Shown: positions 51,508 through 60,640 of the stretch, one piece after another
How the letters are laid out: each line of letters begins with the position of its first letter
Position numbering within the stretch: the first letter of the stretch is position 1
Source of the DNA: Pseudomonas sp. BSw22131
GTDB lineage: Bacteria; Pseudomonadota; Gammaproteobacteria; Pseudomonadales; Pseudomonadaceae
Direction: 5' to 3'
Assembly: GCF_026810445.1 (NCBI RefSeq)
Contig: NZ_CP113949.1
Span: 3,534,001-3,598,000 of the forward strand
Length of the DNA stretch: 64,000 nt
Notes under the pieces: model-generated
The model's database searches: none
What the model saw: only the letters and a program-made list of their open reading frames with translations
Told to the model about the DNA's origin: nothing
Made by a program: the position numbers and the translations under genes

Positions 51508-51951
51508 TTATTCCCAGCTGCCCAGGTCGGCGCTGTAACCTTCGCCACCGGGCTGGCCGTCCTGGCCGTAGAAGATCAGATCGAACGAGCCGTGCTGGCC
51601 CGGGAAGCGATAACCGAAGGCATGACCGAACGGGTCTTTGATGTCCGAAGGCTTGGCGTACGGACCAGCCCAACCCGCGGCGTTGGCTGGTTTTTCCACC
51701 AGTTGCTGCAGGCTTTTCGGGGGCGAACCCATGTCCAGGCCATAGCTTTCGACCTTCATCGACAGGCTGGCGAGCTGCGCTTTGCCCGCGCCGTATTTAC
51801 CCTTGTCGACGTTGCCGCCCACCTGACGCACAACGATGGTCGCGACGATGCCCAGCAGGACGATAACCGCGAGCATTTCCAGCAGCGTGAAACCGCGCTG
51901 GCGACTGGGGGCGGGATTGAATCGTGCAGCAGCGAATCGAGTACGGCTCAT
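51508..51951 (-). CDS. gspG: Type II secretion major pseudopilin GspG
   Basis: The 147-aa product has a long basic leader (MSRTRFAAARFNPAPSRQRG) before FTLLEMLAVIVLLGIVATIV. The C-terminal part, LSMKVESYGLDMGSPPKSLQ, DIKDPFGHAFGYRFPGQHG and LIFYGQDGQPGGEG, has the Ca-binding loop pattern of GspG. It is the main building block of the pseudopilus. The leader is longer than the ~6-9 residues common for GspG. Confidence 0.94.
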   Translation of the reverse strand: MSRTRFAAARFNPAPSRQRGFTLLEMLAVIVLLGIVATIVVRQVGGNVDKGKYGAGKAQLASLSMKVESYGLDMGSPPKSLQQLVEKPANAAGWAGPYAKPSDIKDPFGHAFGYRFPGQHGSFDLIFYGQDGQPGGEGYSADLGSWE

Positions 51952-51976
51952 TGCGATGTTTCCTCAAGAAAGTTGT

Positions 51977-53179
51977 TCAGATATTGCTGGTCAGGCTCAT
52001 CAGCGGCAGCATGATCGCGAGCATGATCACCGCCACCAGTGCGGCCATGACCACCGTCAGCGTCGGCACCAGCGCGGCGAGCATGCGGTCGATGCCGCGC
52101 TTGGCTTCGACGTCGAACACGTCGGCTACTTTGAGCAACATGGTGTCGAGTTCGCCAGCCTGTTCGCCGACTTCGATCATTTGCAGGGCCAGGTCCGGCA
52201 GCAACGGATGCGCACCGAATGCACTGGCCAGCGTGCCACCGCCCTTGACCGATTCACTCGCCTGCTCCACCTGCTGTTGCAGCGCGCGGTTGGTACAGAC
52301 CTGCCGCGCAATGACCAATGCCTGGAGCAGCGCCACGCCGTTGTTCAGCAGCGTGCCGAGGGTGCGAGCCAGGCGGGCCGCTTCAATGCGCTGCAGCAGC
52401 GGGCCAATGATTCGGGTTTTCAGTAAACGGCGGTCGCGGCGCAGGCGTCGTTGCGGGTCGCGCAGTCGCAGGGCACTGCCCCAGATCAACGCGATGATCG
52501 ATCCCAACACCAGCAATCCATAGGCACCGAGAAATTGCCCGAGCCACAAAATGGCCTTGGTAATAAACGGAATCGGTACACCCAGATCACGGAAGATCGG
52601 CACGAATTGCGGCACCACGTACGCCAGCAACAGCGCCAGGGCGCCAAGTACGCCGACCACCAGAAACGCCGGATAAATGAGCGCGTTGATGACTTCGCCA
52701 CGCAGCAACTGGCTGCGTTCCAGGTAATCGCTCAATTGACGCAGGGTGTTTTCCAGCGCCCCGCCCGCCTCGCCTGCGCGCACCATGCTGATGTACAAAG
52801 GCGAAAACTGTCGGCCCTCTTCTTCCAGCGCAACCGACAACGGCTTGCCGGCCTTGACCTGTTCGCGGATGCGTTCGATCAGCGCCCGGGTTTGCGGCTG
52901 GCCCGGTTGCTTGAGCAGGATGGTCAACGAGCGCTCCAGCGGCTGACCGGCGCCCAGCAGTGTTGCCAATTGCTGGGTAAAACTCATCAGCGCCGCGCCA
53001 TTCAACGTGCCGCGTCCCAACGCCTGACGCAGCCCACCCAGGCTTGACGCTTCTATATGCAGCACCATCAGGCCGCGCTTTTGCAGCAGCGCAACGGCGG
53101 CGTCTTTGTCTTTTGCCTCAAGCACGCCGTGCTGTTCGGCGCCTTGCCCATTAAGGGTGCGGTATTTAAAAGGGGTCAT
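51977..53179 (-). CDS. gspF: Type II secretion inner-membrane platform protein GspF
   Basis: The 400-aa product has two GspF repeats, with SFTQQLATLLGAGQPLERSL and ARTLGTLLNNGVALLQALVI, and three membrane helices (~165-190, ~215-240, ~370-395). GspF is the polytopic core on which pseudopilins are assembled. It lies one base from the gspE stop. Confidence 0.95.
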   Translation of the reverse strand: MTPFKYRTLNGQGAEQHGVLEAKDKDAAVALLQKRGLMVLHIEASSLGGLRQALGRGTLNGAALMSFTQQLATLLGAGQPLERSLTILLKQPGQPQTRALIERIREQVKAGKPLSVALEEEGRQFSPLYISMVRAGEAGGALENTLRQLSDYLERSQLLRGEVINALIYPAFLVVGVLGALALLLAYVVPQFVPIFRDLGVPIPFITKAILWLGQFLGAYGLLVLGSIIALIWGSALRLRDPQRRLRRDRRLLKTRIIGPLLQRIEAARLARTLGTLLNNGVALLQALVIARQVCTNRALQQQVEQASESVKGGGTLASAFGAHPLLPDLALQMIEVGEQAGELDTMLLKVADVFDVEAKRGIDRMLAALVPTLTVVMAALVAVIMLAIMLPLMSLTSNI

Positions 53180-53180
53180 G

Positions 53181-54899
53181 TTATTCGCCCCTCGTGACGC
53201 GCAGCACTTCTTCGAGCGAGGTCACGCCGGCAACCGCCTGACGCAGGCCTTCTTCATGCAAGGTGCGCAACCCGGCCCGGCGTGCGGCCTGCTCAAGGGT
53301 GGAGGCATCGGCGTGGCGCATCAGCAGGCCGCGCAGTTCTTCATTCATGACCAGCAACTCGGTGATCGCGCTTCGACCCCGATAACCACCACCGGGCGCA
53401 TCGACACGCGGGCGGTACAACCGGATCGGACGCTCGTCGGTGTAGCGATGCAGTTCGTGTTCATCGATCAGTTCTTGCGGCGCCTCGAACGCTTCGCGGG
53501 TCTCGGGATCGAGGCGGCGCACCAGGCGCTGCGCCAGAATGCCATTGACCGTGGACGCAATCAGGTAGCTTTCGACGCCCATGTCCAGCAACCGCGTGAT
53601 ACTCGCCGCGGCGCTGTTGGTGTGCAGCGTCGAGAGCACCAGGTGACCGGTGAGCGAGGACTGAATGGCGATACGGCAGGTTTCCAGATCGCGCATTTCA
53701 CCGATCATGATCACGTCCGGGTCCTGACGGACGATGGAGCGCAATGCCCCGGCAAAGTCGAGGCCGATGGAGGGCTTGACCTGAATCTGGTTGATGCCTT
53801 CGAGCTGGTACTCGACCGGGTCTTCGACCGTGATGATCTTGCGTTCGGCGGTGTTGAGCTGCGACAGCGCCGTATAAAGGGTGGTGGTTTTGCCCGAGCC
53901 GGTCGGGCCGGTGACCAGCAAAATACCGTGGGGCCGTTGCAGCACATCGAGAAAAGCGTCGAGGCGGTCGCCGTCAAAGCCCAGGCTCTGGAAATCGAAG
54001 TTGATGGTCTGTCGGTCAAGCAAGCGCATCACCACCGATTCACCAAAACTGGTCGGCACAGTGGAGACGCGCAAGTCGAGCTCTTTGCCCTGCATGCGCA
54101 GCATGATGCGGCCGTCCTGCGGCAAGCGGCGCTCGGCGATATCCAGCCGGGCCATGATCTTGACCCGGGAGATGACCGCCGCCGATGAGCTGGACGGCGG
54201 CGCTTCGGCTTCGTGCAACACGCCGTCAATGCGGTAACGCACCTTGAGCTGGCTTTCGAAGGGTTCGATATGAATGTCGGACGCACGCTGTTCGACGGCG
54301 CGTTGCAGGATCAGGTTGACCAGACGAATGACAGGCGCTTCGGAGGCCAGGTCCTTGAGGTGCTCGATGTCTTCCAGCGAGCCGCTTTCTTCGTCGAGGT
54401 TTTCAATCAGCGTGCCCATGGCGGAACGACCCTGGCCGTAATAACGCTCAATCAGCGTTTCAACGTCATTGCGCGGGCCAATCGACAGCCACACCGGCAC
54501 TTCACAACCGTAAGCGATGGCCTCGAAAGCAAACATCTCATTAGGGTTGGCGGCCAGCACGTGCAGCCCTTCGTCACGCCACTCCAGCGGGACCACTTGA
54601 AAATGGCGCATGAAGCGCTCGGTCAGTGCAGGCAGCGGATCAATCAACGCGGGCGCTGCGTCGACAACGATCAAGGGGGCGTCAAGCAATGCAGCCCAGG
54701 CGCGGGCCATCTCAAACTCGGAGACCAGCCCCAGCCGGGTCAGCAACGCAAGCAACTCGCTGCCCTCGGACTCGGCAAGCAAACGCCGGGCACGCTCCAG
54801 ATCGGCAGGCTTGAGGCCTGCGTTTTCCGCCAGCCAGGCGCAGAGCTGCTCGGCATCGGGAATCTGCAGTTGGGTAGCGTCGACGGGGGTTGGGGACAT
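53181..54899 (-). CDS. gspE: Type II secretion ATPase GspE
   Basis: I take the ATG at 54899 (MSPTPVDATQLQIPDAEQLC, 572 aa); an in-frame TTG at 54908 is less likely. It has an N-terminal GspE-N domain, then Walker A GPTGSGKTTT near residue ~330, the Asp-box/Walker B region (QDPDVIMIGEMRDLET) and the His box GHLVLSTLHTNSAA. The zinc-binding four-Cys domain found in many GspE is absent, as in some GspE/HxcR proteins. It is first in the operon and powers pseudopilus growth. Confidence 0.95.
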   Translation of the reverse strand: MSPTPVDATQLQIPDAEQLCAWLAENAGLKPADLERARRLLAESEGSELLALLTRLGLVSEFEMARAWAALLDAPLIVVDAAPALIDPLPALTERFMRHFQVVPLEWRDEGLHVLAANPNEMFAFEAIAYGCEVPVWLSIGPRNDVETLIERYYGQGRSAMGTLIENLDEESGSLEDIEHLKDLASEAPVIRLVNLILQRAVEQRASDIHIEPFESQLKVRYRIDGVLHEAEAPPSSSSAAVISRVKIMARLDIAERRLPQDGRIMLRMQGKELDLRVSTVPTSFGESVVMRLLDRQTINFDFQSLGFDGDRLDAFLDVLQRPHGILLVTGPTGSGKTTTLYTALSQLNTAERKIITVEDPVEYQLEGINQIQVKPSIGLDFAGALRSIVRQDPDVIMIGEMRDLETCRIAIQSSLTGHLVLSTLHTNSAAASITRLLDMGVESYLIASTVNGILAQRLVRRLDPETREAFEAPQELIDEHELHRYTDERPIRLYRPRVDAPGGGYRGRSAITELLVMNEELRGLLMRHADASTLEQAARRAGLRTLHEEGLRQAVAGVTSLEEVLRVTRGE

Positions 54900-54935
54900 A
54901 GGAAGCAAGGATTCTGTGTAGATCGGAGGAGCAAG

Positions 54936-54960
54936 CGGCCCCTGCTTGGGGAAGGGGCCG
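54936..54960. promoter_or_regulatory. GC-rich hairpin before gspE
   Basis: CGGCCCC and GGGGCCG pair around an 11-base loop, between the small exported-protein gene and gspE on the reverse strand. Without a T run it is more likely an attenuating or mRNA-processing hairpin than a full terminator. Confidence 0.4.
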
Positions 54961-54979
54961 ATCGAAAGGTCTCGAACGA

Positions 54980-55228
54980 TCAGTTCGAGGATTTCGACGA
55001 GGTGCTGCCGGACTTGCTGGTGCTGCTGGAGGTGCTGCTCAGCGGACGACCACCTTTGGTGACCTCGGCTTTCTGTTTCTTCACCGCTTTAGGGGCTTGA
55101 GTCTGGGTCATTACTGTGGAGTCCGCAACGCCGGAGGTTGCGTCGGCGTCCGTGGATTGCGCGGCCATTGCAGCGCCACAAAGCGACAGACCAAGAACAA
55201 CACCCGCACCAATCAGGGGCAGTTTCAT
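54980..55228 (-). CDS. Small exported Ser/Thr-rich protein
   Basis: The frame begins at 55285, but the ATG at 55228 starts a clean signal peptide (MKLPLIGAGVVLGLSLCGAA, cut after MAA). A ~60-residue disordered mature part follows: Asp/Thr-rich at first, then lysine-rich (PKAVKKQKAEVTKGG), then a Ser/Thr-only tail (SSTSSSTSKSGSTSSKSSN). I do not recognise it. It lies 80 bases upstream of gspE on the same strand, possibly in the same transcript. A linked role in secretion or at the envelope is a guess. Confidence 0.6.
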   Translation of the reverse strand: MKLPLIGAGVVLGLSLCGAAMAAQSTDADATSGVADSTVMTQTQAPKAVKKQKAEVTKGGRPLSSTSSSTSKSGSTSSKSSN

Positions 55229-55486
55229 AAACTTTCTCCACTTGAAATTTAAAAGAAGCAGAGCGCACTGCTTCGAGAATATCAACGCAGGCGCTCAAAC
55301 TAAGAAAGCAGAGCCAGGTGCCATTAGAAAAACGGCATCCAGCGTCGTGAATTTCTTAAACCAACTGACCCAATGGTTTAGCAAAGGTTCAGATATTTGT
55401 AAAAGAAAGTGTCAAAACACGCAATTTCCACCTTTTGTTTGACTTTTCGTTGCAAGAAACGTCTTAATTTACCCGTTTTAGCGATT

Positions 55487-55514
55487 CAAAGTGCCACTAC
55501 GTACTAGCACTTTG
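55487..55514. promoter_or_regulatory. 28-bp dyad, candidate operator
   Basis: CAAAGTGC-CAC-TACGTA-CTA-GCACTTTG is symmetric about TACGTA: perfect 8-base outer arms plus a palindromic 6-base centre. It lies 185 bases before the GH3 start. Size and symmetry suit a LacI- or TetR-type regulator better than a terminator, since no T run follows. Confidence 0.5.
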
Positions 55515-55651
55515 GATGTAATGCGAGAGCCATCTACAACACGAATTTCATAAAATAAAATCAGCGAAACACGGCAAATATCGTCTTTTAGTTGAAACAT
55601 AAAAGTCACGATAAAGGCATCTTATTGCCCGGGAAAAGTTACAAAACTTAG

Positions 55652-55667
55652 TGGTCGCCTGCGACCA
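55652..55667. promoter_or_regulatory. 16-bp dyad, candidate operator
   Basis: TGGTCGC-CT-GCGACCA is a perfect 7-base inverted repeat 31 bases before the GH3 ATG, within the likely 5' leader. It could be an operator overlapping the transcription start or an RNA hairpin. Confidence 0.5.
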
Positions 55668-55698
55668 ATTGACTCAGTTAAATGTGTTGGAGCTTTAA

Positions 55699-58467
55699 AT
55701 GCGTAATAAAAAAATGATCGGTGCCCACTCGGCTCTGGCCCTGTTGGCACTGGCGGTATCTCAGGTTCATGCCGCCGACGCGACGCAGCAAGCGGCACGT
55801 GAAGCTCGCGCTGACAAAGCGGCTGAAAAAACGCTGGCCAAGATGTCCCAGGAAGAAAAGCTGGCCTACATCGGCGGCACCGGTGGCTGGGACGTCAAAC
55901 CCCTCGCCTCGCAAGGCATCCCGCAAATCCACGGCGCCGACGGCGGTGTGGGCGTTCGCTACACCAGCGAAGGCAACGAGCAGGGTGTGGTCTACCCGTC
56001 CGGCCCTAACCTTGCCGCCACCTGGAACCCGCGCCGCGCCATCGACCTTGGCCGCGCGCTGGGTTATGACACCGCCACCGGTGGCTATCAGTTCATCACT
56101 GGGCCGGGTGTAAACCTGTACCGCATGCCGTACAGCGGTCGTGCGTTCGAGTACCTCTCGGGTGAAGACCCGTTCCTGGGTGCAAGCCTGGTGCCTGCCG
56201 TGGTCAACGGCATTCAATCGCGCGGCGTGTGGGCCAACACCAAGCACTACGCGGCCAACGATCAGGAATCCAACCGTTTCAACCTCAACGAAACCATCGA
56301 CGAGCGCGTACTGCGCGAGATGACGTTGCCTGCATTCGAGTCCGCCTCGAAAAACGGCAAGACAGTGATGATGATGTGCGCGTTCCAGAAGGTGAACGGC
56401 GACTTCGCTTGCGAAAGCACGCACCTGATTCGCGACATTCTGAAGAAGGAATGGGGCTACAAAGGCTTCGTACAAAGCGACTACAACGCTGTGGTGCATG
56501 GCCTTGACGCTGCACAGGCCGGTACCGATCTGGACATGATGGGCTACCAGATGAACAGCACGGTGCTCAAGCCGCACCTGGACAGCGGTGAGCTGAGCGC
56601 TGCGACGATCGACGATAAAGTCCGCCGCATCCTCAAGAACATCTACCTGTACAAGTTCGACAGCAAAGCACCGCTGACCACGCACAACATGAACAGCGCC
56701 ACCAGCAACAAGGTCGCGCTGAACACGGCCCGTGAAAGTATTGTGCTGCTGAAAAACCAGGACAACCTGTTGCCATTGGACAAGACCAAGGTCAAGTCCA
56801 TCGCAGTGGTCGGTGATCTTGCCAAGTACGCACCGCCTACCGGTTTCGGCAGCGCCAACGTCATGGCCAGCCATTACATCAGCGAGCTGAGCGGCCTCAA
56901 GCAAATCGCGCCAAACGCCAAGGTCGAGTTCATCGACGGCCTGTCGCTGGACCCGACTGCAAGCGTCTGGACCAGCACCAACACTGCCGGCAACGACGTC
57001 AAAGGCCTGAAAGCCGAGTACTTCAGCAACGCCAACTGGTCCGGCGATGCTGCGGCAACGCGCACCGACACACGGGTTAACCTGGACTGGTCCAGCGACG
57101 CCAATCTGCCGATCAATGGCGACACTTCGGCCACCTCCATTCGCTGGAGCGGCAAGGTCACGCCTACTGTCAGCGGCGAACAGGTGTTCAAGGTCCGCGC
57201 TGACGGCGCCGTGCGTCTGTATGTCAATGGCGAGAAAATCATCGACAACGGTGATGGCGAGCACCTGCCAAGCAACAGCATTCCGCCGACCATTCCGGTC
57301 TTCGCAAAGCTCAAGCTTGAAGCCGGCAAGGCCTACGACATCAAACTCGAATACTCGCGCCGCAACGGCTACATCTCCACCATGGGTGGCCTGGTCGGCG
57401 TGCAGATGAGCTGGGCTTCGCTGGTCGCGCCGCAAGACCTGTCCAAGTACGACGCCGTGGTTGTCGCGGTCGGTAACAGCAACGAATACGAAGGTGAAGG
57501 TTTCGACCACAGCTTCGATCTGCCTGAGTTCCAGAACGACCTGATCAACAACATCGCCAAGGTCAACCCGCACACCGTGGTCACCATGCACGGCGGTACC
57601 GGCCTGAAGATGAGCGACTGGATCGATCAGGTGCCAGCTGCGTTGCACGCGTTCTATCCGGGCCAGAACGGGGGTCAGGCGCTTGCCGAGATTCTGTTCG
57701 GCAAGGTCAATCCGTCGGCCAAGCTGCCGATCAGTATCGAACGCAACATCGAAGACAACCCGATCTACTCCACCTTCAAGAACTTCGACAACGAAGAGCA
57801 GTTGAAGGAGATGAGCTACAAGAACGACCTGATGCTGGGCTACCGCGGTTACGAGAAGAAAGGCATCAAGCCGCTCTACCCGTTCGGCTACGGCATGTCC
57901 TACACCACGTTCGGTTACAGCAACATCAGCGTAACGCCGGGCGTTGCGGTGGCTGGCGCACCGATCAAGGTGTCGTTCGACCTGAGCAACACTGGCAAGG
58001 TTGGCGGTTCGGAAGTGGCTGAGCTGTACGTCGGTCAGCAGAACCCGAAAGTGGAACGCGCGATCAAGGAGCTCAAGGGCTACAAGAAAGTCTTCCTCAA
58101 GCCGGGTGAAAGCAAGCGCGTGACCATTGAGCTGAATGATCGCTCGCTGGCCTACTTCGATACCCAGAGCAAGCAGTGGGTGGTCGATGCCGACACCTTC
58201 AACATCGCACTCGGGTCGTCGTCGCAGGACATTCGCCTGAACGCCAAACTGGTCAACCCGTTCCGTCAGGAACTGTCCACCACCACCAGCAACCCGCTGC
58301 CGCGTTCGGCGTTGAATTCGACACTGGTCACCCTGCCACCGGTTACCACCGGCGGCGTGATGCACCAGAACGAAAACGACGACAGCGACACCAGCGATGG
58401 CGACGGTTACGGCAGCGATGTCGACACCGGCACCACCACCGACAAGTCGAGCGCCACTGGCAATTGA
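55699..58467 (+). CDS. Exported GH3 beta-glucosidase-like enzyme with PA14 domain
   Basis: The product has 922 aa. A signal peptide (LALLALAVSQVHA) leads to the GH3 barrel, with IPQIHGADGGVGVRY, YSGRAFEYLSGEDPFLGASL, TKHYAANDQES and the nucleophile D261 in GFVQSDYNAV. The second GH3 domain is split by a PA14 insert (~435-573; KGLKAEYFSNANWSG through GLVGVQMSW), followed by a fibronectin III-like domain. The C-terminal ~35 residues are an Asp/Thr/Ser-rich tail (DDSDTSDGDGYGSDVDTGTT). PA14-bearing GH3 enzymes act on beta-glucosides or larger glycans. It was probably duplicated to give the gene at 61650. Export by the adjacent type II system is plausible. Confidence 0.9.
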   Translation: MRNKKMIGAHSALALLALAVSQVHAADATQQAAREARADKAAEKTLAKMSQEEKLAYIGGTGGWDVKPLASQGIPQIHGADGGVGVRYTSEGNEQGVVYPSGPNLAATWNPRRAIDLGRALGYDTATGGYQFITGPGVNLYRMPYSGRAFEYLSGEDPFLGASLVPAVVNGIQSRGVWANTKHYAANDQESNRFNLNETIDERVLREMTLPAFESASKNGKTVMMMCAFQKVNGDFACESTHLIRDILKKEWGYKGFVQSDYNAVVHGLDAAQAGTDLDMMGYQMNSTVLKPHLDSGELSAATIDDKVRRILKNIYLYKFDSKAPLTTHNMNSATSNKVALNTARESIVLLKNQDNLLPLDKTKVKSIAVVGDLAKYAPPTGFGSANVMASHYISELSGLKQIAPNAKVEFIDGLSLDPTASVWTSTNTAGNDVKGLKAEYFSNANWSGDAAATRTDTRVNLDWSSDANLPINGDTSATSIRWSGKVTPTVSGEQVFKVRADGAVRLYVNGEKIIDNGDGEHLPSNSIPPTIPVFAKLKLEAGKAYDIKLEYSRRNGYISTMGGLVGVQMSWASLVAPQDLSKYDAVVVAVGNSNEYEGEGFDHSFDLPEFQNDLINNIAKVNPHTVVTMHGGTGLKMSDWIDQVPAALHAFYPGQNGGQALAEILFGKVNPSAKLPISIERNIEDNPIYSTFKNFDNEEQLKEMSYKNDLMLGYRGYEKKGIKPLYPFGYGMSYTTFGYSNISVTPGVAVAGAPIKVSFDLSNTGKVGGSEVAELYVGQQNPKVERAIKELKGYKKVFLKPGESKRVTIELNDRSLAYFDTQSKQWVVDADTFNIALGSSSQDIRLNAKLVNPFRQELSTTTSNPLPRSALNSTLVTLPPVTTGGVMHQNENDDSDTSDGDGYGSDVDTGTTTDKSSATGN

Positions 58468-58492
58468 TGCGTTGATTCAGGGATAGAGCACG

Positions 58493-58514
58493 GGCTCAGG
58501 GATGAGCCACTTTT
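58493..58514 (+). terminator. Weak terminator after the first GH3 gene
   Basis: GGCTCA-GGGA-TGAGCC followed by ACTTTT, 26 bases after the stop codon. The 6-bp stem and short T run make it a modest terminator. Confidence 0.5.
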
Positions 58515-58530
58515 GAAGCTTGAATGAGAA

Positions 58531-58703
58531 CCTGGGGGAGCGGGTTTATTCGCGAGGGACTGGCCTGACAATGCAAGCGTGTCGGATGCACCACCCTCTT
58601 GGCGAATGAATTCGCTCCCGCAGGTTTTTTGAATGACCTTTCGCCAGCAAGTCGGCGCCTACAGAAGAGCATCATCTGTAGGCGCGAATTCATTCGCGTG
58701 GCG
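58531..58703. repeat. Cluster of REP-type palindromes
   Basis: GGGGGAGCGGGTTTATTCGC faces GGCGAATGAATTCGCTCCCG about 45 bases on, and a second pair (TCGCCAGCAAGTCGGCGCCT then ACAG; CTGTAGGCGCGAATTCATTC then GCG) follows at once. They fill the convergent gap between the GH3 and TetR genes. Confidence 0.75.
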
Positions 58704-58715
58704 TTAGCGCTGGTG

Positions 58716-59366
58716 TTATTGAATGCGAATCGCGGCATCGACCCGTGCGATGTAGTTATCGAAACGCTGAACCAGGTCGAAGCGTTCCGGAAAACGCAGC
58801 CACTGGATCTGCAAGCCATCCATCATCGCCAGGATTTCCTCGATCAGGCCCGACAGGTCCACATCGGGAAGGACCTCGCCGGACTCAACCAACGCTTGGA
58901 AGCGCACCAGCATTCTCGCGTGAATGACGCGATAGCGAGTCTGGAACCACTCCCATGCAGGCTGGTTGTTGAGCAGGCTTTCGGCATTGAGGATAGTGAA
59001 GGCCCGCACCACGCCCGGTGCCGTGGCGTTGGACCGATTGATCGCCCGCAAACTGCTCAACAGACCGGTGAGCGTGTGGTCGGTGCGCACCTCGTCGGCG
59101 ATCTTTTGATTGACCGCATCGCGACGCTCCAGCACGCCCATCAATAAAGAAACCTTGCTCGGAAAGTGGTGCAGCAAGCCAGCAACAGAAATGCCTGCAA
59201 TGCCGGCAACCTGAGCAATGGAAGCGCCGGTATATCCCTCCAGGGAAAACACCTGCAACGCCGCATCGAGTAACTCTTCACGGCGTTTTTCACCTTTGGG
59301 TGCGCGCCGGTGTCGAGTGACAGTGGGTTGCTCGATGCCCGATTCCGGCGGGGTGGACTGCGTCAT
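58716..59366 (-). CDS. TetR-family transcriptional regulator
   Basis: The 216-aa protein has an N-terminal helix-turn-helix (REELLDAALQVFSLEGYTGA, then IAQVAGIAGISVAGLLHHFP at ~30-75) and a helical ligand domain typical of TetR (LTGLLSSLRAINRSNATAPG; LSGLIEEILAMMDGLQIQWL). It lies 98 bases from the end of the MFS gene on the same strand and may control it or the neighbouring glycosidases. Confidence 0.9.
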   Translation of the reverse strand: MTQSTPPESGIEQPTVTRHRRAPKGEKRREELLDAALQVFSLEGYTGASIAQVAGIAGISVAGLLHHFPSKVSLLMGVLERRDAVNQKIADEVRTDHTLTGLLSSLRAINRSNATAPGVVRAFTILNAESLLNNQPAWEWFQTRYRVIHARMLVRFQALVESGEVLPDVDLSGLIEEILAMMDGLQIQWLRFPERFDLVQRFDNYIARVDAAIRIQ

Positions 59367-59464
59367 CTCATACTCCTTGATCGACAGCCGCGTAGCCTAC
59401 CGACAACAAGGATAGGCCGCAAACCTGCTCGCCACCCCGTGGACATGCGGTCAATCGAACGGCC

Positions 59465-60640
59465 TCAGCGCGAGCAAGCGCCCTGCCAAGACGCAGCGGG
59501 CCGGGCCAGACTCAGCAGCCCCAAAAGCGCCATGGCCGCCCCGACCCAGAGGGGTGAACGCAGACCATAACCGGCATCGATGGCGGTACCCCCCGCCCAA
59601 CTGCCGAACGCAAGGCCCGCAGTGATCACCGATGTGTGCAGCGTGTTCACCAGCGCGCCTGGCTCAGCCGCTTTCATCACTCGTGCAACCATCGCCGGGT
59701 TCAGCGCCACGCCGGTCAAACCGAGCAGGATGAAACAGCCGAGATTCAACCACTGGTATTCGCCAGCGAGCGCGAAGCCGCTCAGCGCCAGCACCATCAG
59801 CACAAGACCCCAAGCCAGCGCGGGAAGCGTGTACCGCTCGGCGAGTCGCCCGACCACCATGTTGCCGATCAGGTTGGCCACGCCATAAAGCGCCAGCAAC
59901 GGCGCGACGTGTCCGGGCGCGATACCAACTTCGTGAATGAGGATGGGTGTGCAATAACTGAAGGCTGCAAACGTAGCGCCGATGATCAATCCACTGGTGA
60001 GGTAAGCCGCCCACAAACTGCGGTTTTTCAGCGCAGCCCACTGCTGGCTCAGCGCAGGCTCGCTGCCCGCAGCACTGGGTGGCAAACGAGAGGCCGCCAG
60101 CGCGGTACAGATCAGCGCCAACGCCACCACCAGCCAGGCGCTGGCACGCCAACCCGCATGTTGCTCGACCCATGCAGTCAAAGGCACGCCGGCCACGGGC
60201 GAAAGCATCAGCCCGGCCAGCACCACCGAAATCGCCCGGCCGCGTAACTCAAGCGCAACCATGCCGGCACACAGCGTCAGGCACAGGCCAATGCACGCGG
60301 CACTGGACACTCCCATGATGATGCGCGCCAGCGCCAGCACCTCATAAGTAGGCGCAGCGGCGGCAAGCGCACCAGCCCCGACATAGACCGCCAGTAATCC
60401 GACCAGCGCCCGTCGGTTACTGATGCCCCGCGACAGCAACAGCACCGTAACCGGCGGCCCGCCCAGCGCCATGCCCAGCGCATACAAAGCAATCAGATTG
60501 CCGACCTGCGACACGCTCACCGAAAACGCTTCAGCCAAGGCGGGCATCATCCCCGCGACCATGAACTCTGCGGTCACCAGCGAGAAAATCGTCAACCCCA
60601 GCAGATAGACGTCGGTGGGAAGCTTGGAACGGCGGGACAT
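59465..60640 (-). CDS. MFS transporter (sugar efflux / drug resistance type)
   Basis: I take the ATG at 60640 with GAGG upstream (MSRRSKLPTDVYLLGLTIFS, 391 aa), not the frame start at 60730. It has 12 membrane segments. TAEFMVAGMMPALAEAFSVS and NLIALYALGMALGGPPVTVL fit the AraJ/SotB-like branch of drug or sugar efflux pumps. Its place between two glucosidase genes could mean sugar or aglycone export, but this is a guess. Confidence 0.85.
   Translation of the reverse strand: MSRRSKLPTDVYLLGLTIFSLVTAEFMVAGMMPALAEAFSVSVSQVGNLIALYALGMALGGPPVTVLLLSRGISNRRALVGLLAVYVGAGALAAAAPTYEVLALARIIMGVSSAACIGLCLTLCAGMVALELRGRAISVVLAGLMLSPVAGVPLTAWVEQHAGWRASAWLVVALALICTALAASRLPPSAAGSEPALSQQWAALKNRSLWAAYLTSGLIIGATFAAFSYCTPILIHEVGIAPGHVAPLLALYGVANLIGNMVVGRLAERYTLPALAWGLVLMVLALSGFALAGEYQWLNLGCFILLGLTGVALNPAMVARVMKAAEPGALVNTLHTSVITAGLAFGSWAGGTAIDAGYGLRSPLWVGAAMALLGLLSLARPAASWQGACSR

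Larger units (their letters stand above)
55229..55698. other. Divergent intergenic region upstream of the first GH3 gene
   Basis: This AT-rich 470-base region lies between divergently transcribed genes and must hold promoters for both the small exported-protein/T2SS side and the GH3 gene. Two clear dyads are listed separately (55487-55514, 55652-55667). T-rich tracts at 55425-55450 and 55580-55600 are typical of promoter regions. I could not fix a -35/-10 pair. Confidence 0.5.

Noticed and set aside
55678..58365. 895-codon open frame on the reverse strand across the GH3 gene
   Set aside because: It is the antisense shadow of a high-GC gene. The forward frame has a signal peptide and all GH3 motifs, while the reverse protein is an unstructured mix rich in Val, His and Gln.
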